Shown here: positions 56,101 to 64,000 of the stretch, in pieces
Layout: each line of letters starts with the position of its first letter
Position numbering within the stretch: position 1 is the stretch's first letter
Made by a program: the position numbers and the translations under genes
DNA from: Asterias rubens
Taxonomy: Eukaryota; Echinodermata; Asteroidea; Forcipulatida; Asteriidae
Length of the DNA stretch: 64,000 nucleotides
NCBI RefSeq assembly: GCF_902459465.1
Contig: NC_047063.1
Location: 25,341,055 to 25,405,054, forward strand
Direction: 5' to 3'
The notes under the pieces: model-generated
The model's input: the letters and a program-made list of their open reading frames with translations, nothing else
Told to the model about the DNA's origin: nothing
The model's database searches: none

Positions 56101-59100
56101 GTTTAAGAAATGAAGATTTATGGTGTCGTGTTCATAAAATTACTTTAGTTATCAAATGGGATTTATTCTGATTGGTGGACCGACCTTGCTCATCGCGCAG
56201 GGCGCGGTTATATGACCTTTTTTCTGGAGGGGAGGGGGGGGGGGGTCAGCAGAGCCTTCGCACTTAACGTGTCCTATGATCTGTCGCTAAATAATGCTAT
56301 TTCATGCAGAGCCTTCGCACTTAACGTGTCCTATGATCTGTCGCTAAATAATGCTATTTCATGCAGAGCCTTCGCACTTAACGTGTCCTATGATCTGTCG
56401 CTAAATAAAGCTATTTCATTTTGGTAATAGTCCAAGGAGGAAGTAGTTTTGGGAAGTCCTCATTTATTTCTATCATTCGATATCCAAGTATTTCTGCCAA
56501 TCTGTCCTTCAATCGGAATGTCTATTCTGTCTGTTTCAAACGTTTCATAATTTATAGGGCTATACAGTAGGCATTACAGATGTTGCTTCCATCCTCCATG
56601 CTCTGACCCAACGATTGAACCCCGGTTCATATGAGTGCGAATGCGATACGAATGTTGACGTCACAAATTCGCAACGAAATTCGCACTGAGTTGAACCGTG
56701 TCAAATTGGTCCCCAATAGCTGTTCCCATTGCGCAAACATTTTATTTTAGCCAACCCTGACGGAATGTGAATAAATAGCTTATCATTGGAAAGAGGAGAT
56801 CCGTTGTTTTAAGGTGCTACTGGTCACGTTGGTGGACCTTACGCAATCTTCACAACATTTAACTGAACCAGCCTTCCATGAAGTTTTGTTTTAAGTAATT
56901 GCAATTGATCTTTACTAGTTGTGGTTCTTTAAAGACACGTGACACTTTTGGTAACTGTCAAATACTAGTCTTCTTACTTGGTGTATCTCAACGTATGCAT
57001 CAAATAACAAACCCTTTGAAAATTTGAGCTCAATCGGTCGTCGAAGTTTCGAGATATTAATGAAAGCAAAAAACACCCTTGCGCACCATGGTCACACGAA
57101 GTTGTGTGCTTTCAGATGCTTGATTTCGAGACCTCAAATTCTAAATCTGAGGTCTCGAAATCAAATTCGTGGAAATTATTACTTCTTTCTCGAAAACTAT
57201 GTCACTTCAGAGTGAGCTGTTTCTCACAATGTTTTATACTCTCAACCTTTCCCCATTACTCGTAATGAATGATAATAATTATTTTGAGTAATTACTAATA
57301 GTTTCCACTGCCTTTAAAGTGCTCTTGCTAGACCCACGATCCATCGGGCCCTTCGGGCCTTCTGCACCAAATTGGCGTACAACTATTGATTTATTGCCAT
57401 AAATAACAATCTCTTTCTTTTTACTTATTGGTGATTTTTGAAGCAATTACCGTTCATTATTTTGTCCAATTCACACGAGTGTCATGACTCGAACCATAGA
57501 GCTCTATGTTTGAACCCACACACTGGACTTAATCAACAGACCTAATGTTTTGATGCGACATAAATAAAAACATTGATGCGTCATTATCAGGTGGTATCGA
57601 CCAGTTTCAATCTGAAAGCGCCTTTTAATCTATCCGTTGAACGATCACAAAATCAAAACTTAAACTATTTAAAAACATGTTCTTATAACAGGTAGCAACA
57701 CCATTAGTAGTCAAGAAGATAATGGGTTATAAACATGACAACCCATCAATCTTTGCGTGGGAGATTCGAGATAGACTTCTACAAGAGCGAGTTTGTGATG
57801 AGAGTACCATACCAAGTGTTAGTTCCATCAATCGTATTCTACGAAACAGTACTCCTAATGGTTCAGTAGGGGTAAGTCAGTCTTTCATTCCTTTGAACTA
57901 CTTCTGTCCTGTTGGTTGGTTTATGGTTTATGGTTTATTCATTAAAAATGCCATCGCGGCATACCGCTGAATTGCGACATAATTTACAATCATTAAAAAT
58001 ATTACAACAATTATTAAACAGCTTTACAATAGAAAATACAAAGTGAACATTTTGTTACGATCCAAATTCCTAAAGGCCAAAGACTTCGAAAAATACCCAC
58101 GCCCCAAAGAAATAAGGGTAACAGAAGTAGTCAAACAGACCAGCACAATATGAAACAGCAAGTATGTTCAATTAAATTTAATATAAACCATTACGTAAAC
58201 AAAAATAAGGCAATACAAAAAGGCAGTTAACCAGTTGTGACATGAATTGAATATAAACGGGGGGCGAGCAGCCTAGGCAAAATAGGGTTGAAGATCCAAC
58301 AGCCTCTGATATACCTCGACTCTCTCGGAGAGAGCTGAAGACCAGTGTTCGCCTATTCTAATGAAAATGTCCCCGTAGATTGTCGTCCTTCCAAGGTACG
58401 CGATGTGATGAAACCCGGTGTGGAAAAATGGTCGGCCCCCTCGGTGCTCTCTGCTTTCGTACCGTCGTTGCTTCACGCAACCGGTACAACAAAGTCCGAC
58501 GACCGCAGCTCGGAGGAAAAGAAAACTCAGGCCGTGTCCGAAACGGCGACTTTGGCTAGAGCTACGGCTAGATCGCGCGCGTCTGCCTATTCTTCAACAC
58601 TGGTAGACGCGCTGATCTCGACGTAGCTGTAGCCGAAGTCGTCGTTTCGGACACGGCCTCACAGTACCCAAGTCATGAGTCTGTGTGTCGTAAAGTTCGA
58701 CGCTCTCGGGAAGTCACAGCTCCGCCTCGTCGACGTGCAAACTCCCCGTCATTGAAGAACCACCGCAGCCTACTGCATGGTTTCGGCAGCGACGAACTTT
58801 ACTGGAGGCTTCACGGATTGATCCGTGCAGGAACGGCGAAACTAACACATGTCGAACATCACAGTTCGGCAATTAAAAATGCCGCTCCAACGTGGGCATA
58901 CTCAGAGGGAATTCTCCGCCCACTCAACTCTGCTACTCTGCAGACCTCCGCCCCGAAACTGAAGAATTAAAATGTGAGGGCCGAGGATGGCCGCAATCCT
59001 TCCTTAAGTAGCGAATCCTGAATTCTCAGCATTCTCCAAACTCTGCGAATTCCAATATTCTGTTCATGTCTGCAAAACAGGTGTTTGTGTGGCATACGAA

Positions 59101-62100
59101 GAAAAGTTCCAACCGATTAACAAGTTTAACACACGCGTGACTGCTCACCCCAAACTTAAAGTATGTGTGCTCGCCTCACTAAGGAAATCTATAACATTCT
59201 ACACGTATAGTATTAAATACTTAAATAAAGAAACATTACTCCATTGTTACTTTAATCCCAACGCTTATTTAAAAAAAACCGGATATTTACTCTGGACCAT
59301 TTACTCTGGACCATGACAATTTGATAAAAAAAAATCACAAAAACAAGGGCCTTACAACCCAATAATTTTCAATAATAATGTTGGGTTTATGGTCGATTGT
59401 GTTTATTGTCGATGTCTACAGGCTGTATTCAATCTAAGATGTAAAACCATTTCAAGCTGCTGTTCAAACTGCCAACATAATTAATCCTAACTTTCGAATT
59501 ACGAAGCTATACTCGTTAGACAATTTGAATAGGAAAACCAATTATTGAACCTCTTACTTTGAGGACCCTTACCCGAAGAAAGTGCCCACAAACGGCGAAC
59601 AGCTTCAAACATTTTGCAAATAATGCGTTCTAATGTGTTTTTATTGCGCTTTTTAAAAGCACACAAGTCTTTGAAGAAAGTGCCCACAAACGTCGAACAG
59701 CTTCAAACATTTTGCAAATAATGCGTTCCAATGTGTTTTTATTGTGCTTTTTAAAAGCACACAAGTCCCCCATATTGCATTGCATTATTTCCCTGTTCAT
59801 CTGACTTTTTTAAATCAACTCCTTATGAGTATGCAGCACAGGCACCCAGTTTCTGGCCAAGAAACGCCGGTGTCAGATGCAATTGTGTCCGCCATGCAAT
59901 ACTATCCGCTCCGGACACTTTTGCATAATATGCAATCGTGTCCGGGGGGGGGGGGCTAATGCAAAAACCGTCCGGCGGACATGTACATGACTCGACTGTA
60001 CATGTATGTGCGCGCGTAAAGGCCCGGTCCCACTTCAGCGATAACGAGAACGATCACGACGCAAAGAGAACGCATTCCATTCTGCGTGGAGCAAATCAAC
60101 CAATACAATGCGTTCTCTTTGCGTGGTGTGGTCGTTATCGTTGTTCTCGTTATCGCTGCAGTGTGACTGCACTGAACATACATTGTGCAGCATGAATATT
60201 CACGTATTTTATGATTGCAGCGAATACCCAACGGCCGAACATTTCCCATGTCATTCATGACATGCACTTAGCTTGTACAATGGCGAACGTGTTCCGTCGA
60301 CCAAGGGCGTCACTGCAAGGACGGTTTTGCACGGGGTGGACACAACTGCATATGCAAATGTGTCTGGGCGGACACAATTGCACTATGCAGCAGCGTCCGG
60401 GCGGACACGATTTCATATGCAAAACCGTCCGGCGGAATTTATTGCATCTGCAATAATTGCATACAGGACATAATTGCATGCGACACCGGAAAAAATAACA
60501 TCATATAGACAAGCTCCATTTTGTTAATACTTTGGGACACAAGCTGTTGCAAAGTCTCCATGAACTACTGACAATGCAAATTACTGTTCAGCAGGAATTT
60601 GAATAAAATATTGAATTATGAGTGATACACATTTTGATAAAAAGTTAATATCTTCTCTTGTAACAGGAAATGACAACGAATCTCCCTGCACCAGTTGCAA
60701 GGTTACCAACTCTCGTACCACAGAGGTTGTCGCCAGTACAGAGTACCAACCAACTAGTCTACAAATCGCCCTCAACGAGTAAACAGAGCCATTCCATTGA
60801 TCATATCCTGCAAGGAAGCGAGGGAAGAAAACGGAAAATGATGAGCAGTGACTCAGAAGAGGATGAGGAAGAAAGAAACGAAAAAAGTAATGAACGAAAT
60901 AGACAAAAGCGCAATGTAACTTATTTGCAGTTGTTTACATTTTAACTTACGCCAGATATTGCTCATCAGTGTTCCAACAACAATATCAACCCATTAAGTC
61001 AAACCTGATCGAAATAGAACACGGGTTGCAAGGATTTATCTAAACAAATAGATCGATTGTATAATCGAACAACGACTTGAATGAATGTTTTACCCTAATT
61101 CATTGGTACTATATAGCAGGTACCGTTCATGGGGTGTTTGCAATGATATTCGAGAAGAAAAACATTTACTTTTCCCCCGAATTCTGAGTTTATTATCCTA
61201 AGATATTGAGGATTTTTTTAAACCGATGTTGCCATGTATTATTATTGTTCTTGTGTGACTGATTTGTCTACCTGAACAAGTATTGAAACTATATGTGACA
61301 AAACAATCAAATTATCAATCAGAATTTTAAAGTCATGTAGCCATCAACTTACCAATGTACTCACATCAATTTTTCAAATGACATTAGATGAAGGTTCTTT
61401 CCCCAAAAATTGGAAAATGTCAATGATAGTCCCAGTGCCAAAGCAAAAGAAGGCTACTGTGTTAAATGATTATCGTCCGATTGCATTAACATCCAATATC
61501 ATGAAATGCTTGGAAAGATTGATCACAAGGTTTCTCACTAACCAGGCTAGCTCATTTCTTGATAATCTTCAATTTGCATACAGGCAAAGTAGGGGAGTTG
61601 ACGATGCAGTGCTTGTCTATCTTCACAAACTTTACAATCACCTGGACTCACCCCGAACATACGTCAGGTCTCTGTTTATTGATTTATCCAGTGCTTTTAA
61701 CACAATACAACCTCATATCCTTGCGCAGAAATTATTACAAATGAATATCTCACCCCAAATTGTGCGATGGATACATGGATTTTTAAGAGATAGGCCACAG
61801 TGGGTCAAAGTAGGAGGTGTTTGTTCTGATGTAAAATATATCAATACTGGTGTTCCTCAAGGATGTGTCATCTCTCCTTTGTTATTTTCGTTATATACCA
61901 GTGACTGTTTATGTTCCGGCTCAAATTGCAGCATCATTAAATATGCAGATGACACGGTAATTTCTGGGTACTTGAAAAATGACTCTACCGAGTATGTAAC
62001 AGAGGTCATGAATTTTATTGACTGGTGTAATCGTCACTATCTCTCGATAAATGTACAGAAAACTAAGGAGATGATTTTTGATTTTCGACGAGGTGCTGAG

Positions 62101-63394
62101 ACACATGACCCTCTCACTATCAATAACTGCATTGTAGAAAGAGTCAATGAATATAAGTATCTTGGAACTGTAGTGGATGATCAACTGAACTGGAATAGGA
62201 ATACTGAAACGATATACAGTAAAGCTAACCAACGTTTGTACTTTTTGAGAAAACTGAAGAAATTTCATGTAGACCGATCTATCTTGCGTTTATTTTATCA
62301 GTCCTTGATACAGAGTGTTTTAACTTTTAACTTAATATGTACATACGGTTTACTTTCACAGCAGAGTAAGAAGAAATTTGACAGGGTAAAGAAAAATGCT
62401 CAGCGGATCATAGGTTTAATCTTGCCATCCTTGGATATAGAATTTGAAACAAAAATGGTTGCCAAGTTAAGTACAGCAATGAAGGACCCGACCCACCCAC
62501 TTTTTAATTGCTTTGTTTTTAATCGCTCTGGTATTAGACTCCGTCCACCACAAACAAAATCACTTCGTTTTCGACAATCCTTTGTTCCCAATTCAATTCA
62601 TCTTTTTAATTCTTTAGTCAAACGGTAATTACTTATTTTTTAACTGTACCACAAATGTTTTGTATAATTTTAAAGTAACTTGTAAGTATTGTCAGTAATC
62701 TATTCCAATCATTTGCTGTAATTTTAGCAATATACAATTTTTTCGTGGGTTTGTATTGTGCTTTACATTTTATTGTTCGGTTTTATGAACATGTTTATTA
62801 TAATAATAATAATAATAATAATTTTGTAATGTCCCCAATTGCCAATGGAAAACAATTATCTGTATATGTTATGCGGACAATAAAGAATTATAATCTAATC
62901 TAATCTAATTAATTTTTAATTCCTTTCATTAATTTACAGTGAGTAAATCTGAAGATACAACACCTCCAACCTCCACCTGCTCCATCAGTAAACTTGTGAA
63001 AGTCGCCTCAACACCCAAGACGCAATTAACATCATCAGACAGTCACCAAACAACAGCAGACATTGTGTTGTTACCCAATACATCATTGCAACAAACAACA
63101 TCCGCTATGGTTGCTAGTACATTATTATCCCCAACTAAGATGTGTCTAACAGGTTTACCTAGTATACCAGTTACCCCCTCCCCACTCCCCACAGCACCCA
63201 TGATCCCAAGAGGGGCAGCTGTTGCCCAAGCTTTAGCTGCTATTGGGGGATTCTCATTTGCTGGGTTACCGGGTGGTATGTTACCATTAAGGACATCTGG
63301 GCCAGTCAGTAACACACCAGTAGCCTATCCAGCATTCGCTATGGCATTACAAAGTGGATGGGCATATAGGGCGATGAAATCACATTCAAAATAA
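53090..63394 (+). CDS. Poxn: Pox-neuro (PaxN-class) paired-domain transcription factor
   Basis: Coding exons 53090-53102, 55182-55402, 57692-57871, 60667-about 60886 and 62940-63394 yield about 362 residues. The paired domain (residues about 5-130) starts [20 protein letters not shown] and has [81 protein letters not shown] and [14 protein letters not shown]. The DCVR and [16 protein letters not shown] variants match Drosophila Pox-neuro better than Pax2/5/8, Pax1/9, Pax3/7 or Pax6. An octapeptide-like EH1 motif, HSIDHILQG (about 180-188), follows; no homeodomain is present. A basic KRKMM then acidic SDSEEDEEE tract and a Pro/Ser/Thr-rich C terminus complete the protein. Pax proteins bind DNA in the nucleus; Pox-neuro specifies neural and sensory fates in flies. 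The class has been reported in ambulacrarians and is absent from vertebrates. Confidence 0.92.
53379..53738. mobile_element. TTAA MITE, near-full copy (AGGCAGTGGACAC family)
   Basis: Starts GTGGACACTATTGGTAATT (the first bases of the tip are lost) and ends CAATAGTGTCCACTGT then CTTAA. It lies in Pox-neuro intron 2. Confidence 0.75.
55182..55402 (+). CDS. Poxn: Pox-neuro exon 3 (PAI subdomain of the paired domain)
   Basis: 221 nt between a cacccaaacag acceptor and an AAG|gtgagc donor, ending phase 0 at GGSKPK. It encodes the beta-turn and the first helix-turn-helix subdomain, including the HGCVSKIL recognition helix. The split after SKPK is the usual Pax intron position. Confidence 0.95.
55694..56053. 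mobile_element. TTAA-flanked MITE, full copy (AGCCATTGGACAC family)
   Basis: TTAA at 55690-55693 and 56054-56057; termini AGCCATTGGACACTTTCAG and CCGAAAGTGTATAATGGCT. It is a sibling of 22319-22661 in the other orientation and lies in a Pox-neuro intron. Confidence 0.85.
56249..56419. repeat. Tandem repeat, 57-bp unit, three copies
   Basis: AGAGCCTTCGCACTTAACGT recurs at 56,251, 56,308 and 56,365 with nearly no differences (only one A/T-type change in the last copy). 57 is a multiple of three, so a 19-residue peptide repeat stays open, but the tract is intronic. Confidence 0.92.
56943..57313. mobile_element. TTAA-flanked MITE, full copy (AGGCAGTGGACAC family, diverged left tip)
   Basis: TTAA at 56939-56942 and 57314-57317; left tip AGACACGTGACACTTTTGG, right tip TAGTTTCCACTGCCT. 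Central CGAGACCTC / GAGGTCTCG palindrome present. Confidence 0.8.
57692..57871 (+). CDS. Poxn: Pox-neuro exon 4 (RED subdomain of the paired domain)
   Basis: 180 nt, phase 0/0, from a tataacag acceptor to a GGG|gtaagt donor. [20 protein letters not shown] and [17 protein letters not shown] are the second helix-turn-helix subdomain; [12 protein letters not shown] ends the paired domain. Confidence 0.95.
58053..58904 (+). mobile_element. Solo-LTR-like element, copy 2, with nested MITE
   Basis: TGTTACGATCC...GGGCATACTCA, matching the reverse complement of 4623-5302. A TATAAACGG box is at about 58,252. It differs from copy 1 by a ~42-bp segment near 58,346-58,390 and by the 129-bp MITE at 58530-58658. 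It lies in Pox-neuro intron 4, same strand as the gene. Confidence 0.6.
58530..58658. mobile_element. Harbinger-like MITE nested in the LTR-like element
   Basis: GGCCGTGTCCGAAACGGCGA at the left and its near-complement TCGTCGTTTCGGACACGGCC at the right form a ~45-bp TIR. The unfilled site is visible in copy 1 of the LTR (AACTCACACAGTACCC in this orientation), and TCA/CTCA borders both ends, compatible with a 3-bp duplication. GGCCGTGTCCG-type tips and 3-bp duplications fit PIF/Harbinger, although those usually use TWA. Confidence 0.75.
59575..59770. repeat. Tandem duplication, 98 bp x 2
   Basis: 59575-59672 and 59673-59770 start GAAGAAAGTGCCCACAAAC and differ at only a few positions (GGCGAAC/GTCGAAC, TTCTAAT/TTCCAAT, TTGCGC/TTGTGC). 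Pox-neuro intron. Confidence 0.92.
59870..60480. repeat. Cluster of GTCCGG-CGGACA palindromes and TTGCAT/ATGCAA motifs
   Basis: Repeated short blocks such as TGTCTGGGCGGACACAATTG, GTCCGGGCGGACACGATTTC and CCGTCCGGCGGACATG alternate with CATATGCAAATG, GCAATAATTGCAT and similar. An ATGCAAAT octamer-type POU site is at about 60,354. A MITE (60021-60172) interrupts the cluster. Confidence 0.6.
60021..60172. mobile_element. Foldback MITE, family CAGCGATAACGAGAAC
   Basis: CAGCGATAACGAGAACGATC and GCAAAGAGAACGCATT at the left pair with AATGCGTTCTCTTTGC and GTTGTTCTCGTTATCGCTG at the right. Left tip GGCCCGGTCCCACT resembles Harbinger tips; the right tip (AGTGTGACTGCACT) is diverged. A fragment of a related element is at about 11,388. 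Confidence 0.75.
60667..60886 (+). CDS. Poxn: Pox-neuro exon 5 (linker with octapeptide)
   Basis: Starts phase 0 after a ttgtaacag acceptor ([15 protein letters not shown]). It contains the octapeptide-like [16 protein letters not shown] and an acidic tract. The 3' boundary is uncertain: the donor A|gtaatg at 60,886 gives phase 1 and joins exon 6 in frame (creating an ATG codon at the junction), whereas the alternative AAT|gtaact at 60,915 would run directly into TGA at the exon 6 acceptor and yield a short protein. Confidence 0.85.
61325..62910 (+). mobile_element. Non-LTR retrotransposon (L2/CR1/Rex1-like), 5'-truncated, in the last Pox-neuro intron
   Basis: Long RT frame plus a 3'UTR ending GACAATAAAGAATTATAATC and a short (TCTAA)n-type tail at about 62,888-62,910, typical of L2/CR1-like elements whose 3' ends are short tandem repeats rather than poly(A). 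It is in the same orientation as the gene and ends only about 30 bp before the exon 6 acceptor. Confidence 0.85.
61378..62628 (+). CDS. Reverse transcriptase (partial ORF2) of the intronic non-LTR element
   Basis: 416 codons, uninterrupted. Motifs in order: [17 protein letters not shown] and [19 protein letters not shown] (RT 1-2), [13 protein letters not shown] (catalytic Asp of motif A), [27 protein letters not shown] (YADD, motif C), [26 protein letters not shown] and the C-terminal [16 protein letters not shown]. It reverse-transcribes element RNA at the nicked target. The frame can be read upstream to about 61,325 ([18 protein letters not shown]) with no ATG, so the endonuclease and N-terminal RT blocks are lost by 5' truncation. 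The absence of stops suggests recent insertion. Confidence 0.9.
   Translation: MTLDEGSFPKNWKMSMIVPVPKQKKATVLNDYRPIALTSNIMKCLERLITRFLTNQASSFLDNLQFAYRQSRGVDDAVLVYLHKLYNHLDSPRTYVRSLFIDLSSAFNTIQPHILAQKLLQMNISPQIVRWIHGFLRDRPQWVKVGGVCSDVKYINTGVPQGCVISPLLFSLYTSDCLCSGSNCSIIKYADDTVISGYLKNDSTEYVTEVMNFIDWCNRHYLSINVQKTKEMIFDFRRGAETHDPLTINNCIVERVNEYKYLGTVVDDQLNWNRNTETIYSKANQRLYFLRKLKKFHVDRSILRLFYQSLIQSVLTFNLICTYGLLSQQSKKKFDRVKKNAQRIIGLILPSLDIEFETKMVAKLSTAMKDPTHPLFNCFVFNRSGIRLRPPQTKSLRFRQSFVPNSIHLFNSLVKR
62940..63394 (+). CDS. Poxn: Pox-neuro exon 6 (Pro/Ser/Thr-rich C terminus)
   Basis: Begins after ttaatttacag with TG completing a split codon and reads [20 protein letters not shown]..., with [20 protein letters not shown] and [17 protein letters not shown], ending [18 protein letters not shown]. 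The composition and long clean frame are typical of a Pax transactivation region. It lies immediately downstream of the intronic retrotransposon. Confidence 0.8.
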
Positions 63395-63895
63395 ATTGGG
63401 GGTTTTTCATGTTGTGTAAGATAGCTTGAACTTACTAAATGATAGATGTAATTAGTAGGCTACCATAGCACCCATAAGCAACGGTGTGACTACCTTCCAG
63501 AGTTAATTGGAAACGACATTGAGGGGTTCAATGCTTATATATATCAAACAACAATACTAATGTTGATGTATAAAGTTGCTTCTGTGGCTAAATCACCCAG
63601 GACACATTTCGGTCTGAAGTGCTATTTGCCAGGTTGTTCTCAAATGAAAAAAAATATATATAAATCCTTTACGGGTTGGCATGATCCATTATTGATCATA
63701 CTATATATGCCTGCTGCAATATTAAAGTGCAATGTAAGCGCTGCAACTCAAAACCCTACACCCACTCATATTAAAAGATTATTCACAATAGACGCTAATA
63801 AAATAACAGTTAAACTGAATCAGTTAGCCCAAATTAACCCCTTAATATGTGTGGGTTCATTAATTAACCAACAATAAAAAAAAGCGCAAGAACAT
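63395..63895 (+). terminator. Poxn: Pox-neuro 3'UTR and possible polyadenylation signal
   Basis: AATAAA at 63873-63878, about 480 nt after the stop, followed by an A-rich run and a T-rich stretch (TTTTCTTGTTATTTT) suitable as a downstream element. No other AATAAA is seen closer to the stop. Confidence 0.5.
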
Positions 63896-64000
63896 TTTCT
63901 TGTTATTTTCGTCCAATGCCTTCAATCACAAACTAGACATTGGAATCGTGAGGTTTTATTACATTTATTATGGGTTTAAGACAGAATGATATGAAACTTC

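Noticed and set aside
56212..56427. 19-residue peptide repeat x3 ([13 protein letters not shown])
   Set aside because: 57-bp tandem repeat within an intron; no start context, no family.
62939..62941. GTG as an independent start for the 151-codon frame
   Set aside because: It spans the splice acceptor of Pox-neuro exon 6; the frame is an exon, not a separate gene.

Overview
The window looks like nuclear DNA of an echinoderm, most likely a sea star. It has metazoan split genes with GT-AG introns (laminin beta, a Pox-neuro type Pax gene), low gene density, and a very high load of short inverted-repeat elements. Many of these are TTAA-flanked elements with the terminus AGGCAGTGGACACTATTGG, which I associate from memory with asteroid genomes. 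The species call is an inference; 'ambulacrarian deuterostome' is safer.

Layout, left to right. (1) 3.1-19.1 kb, minus strand: the 5' end of a laminin beta chain gene: signal-peptide exon at 17.3 kb, a 12.8-kb first intron, then two exons for the N-terminal (LN) domain and the start of the first LE repeat; the rest of the gene runs off the left edge. Intron 1 holds a 20-bp-unit minisatellite (9.95-10.58 kb), a Kolobok-like element and several MITEs. (2) 19.4-34.8 kb: repeat-rich DNA with a frame-broken C-type lectin (25.6-26.1 kb, minus), a TM7 remnant of a rhodopsin-class GPCR (23.6 kb), an endonuclease scrap of a non-LTR retrotransposon (24.5 kb), a compound inverted repeat of about 2.6 kb interrupted by a retrotransposon fragment (27.7-30.25 kb), and a C2H2 zinc-finger coding region with 13 complete fingers but a frameshifted 5' end and a repeat-derived C terminus (32.35-33.8 kb, plus). 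(3) 34.97-42.23 kb, minus: a two-exon cyclase-family (PF04199-type) metal hydrolase gene, secreted or membrane-anchored. Its 6.4-kb intron contains a 130-bp satellite, a 5'-truncated non-LTR retrotransposon split by a CCGG-flanked Ginger1-like MITE, a foldback element, and an array of short hairpins split by a THAP-encoding, TTAA-flanked Kolobok-like transposon. (4) 43-50 kb: no gene recognised; one clean 79/75-bp minisatellite. (5) 50.4-63.9 kb, plus: a Pox-neuro (PaxN) gene with TATA-box promoter, 5'UTR exon, ATG exon, two paired-domain exons, an octapeptide exon and a Pro/Ser/Thr-rich last exon. Its introns carry a solo-LTR-like element with a nested Harbinger-like MITE and an L2/CR1/Rex1-like reverse transcriptase.

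The host genes do not form one pathway; they are independent genes (extracellular matrix, immunity-type lectin, small-molecule hydrolase, developmental transcription factor). The most informative material is the set of datable nested insertions with visible target-site duplications, and a dispersed repeat carrying a histone-mRNA-like 3' stem-loop (four copies, no histone gene). No CRISPR, operon or prokaryotic feature is present.
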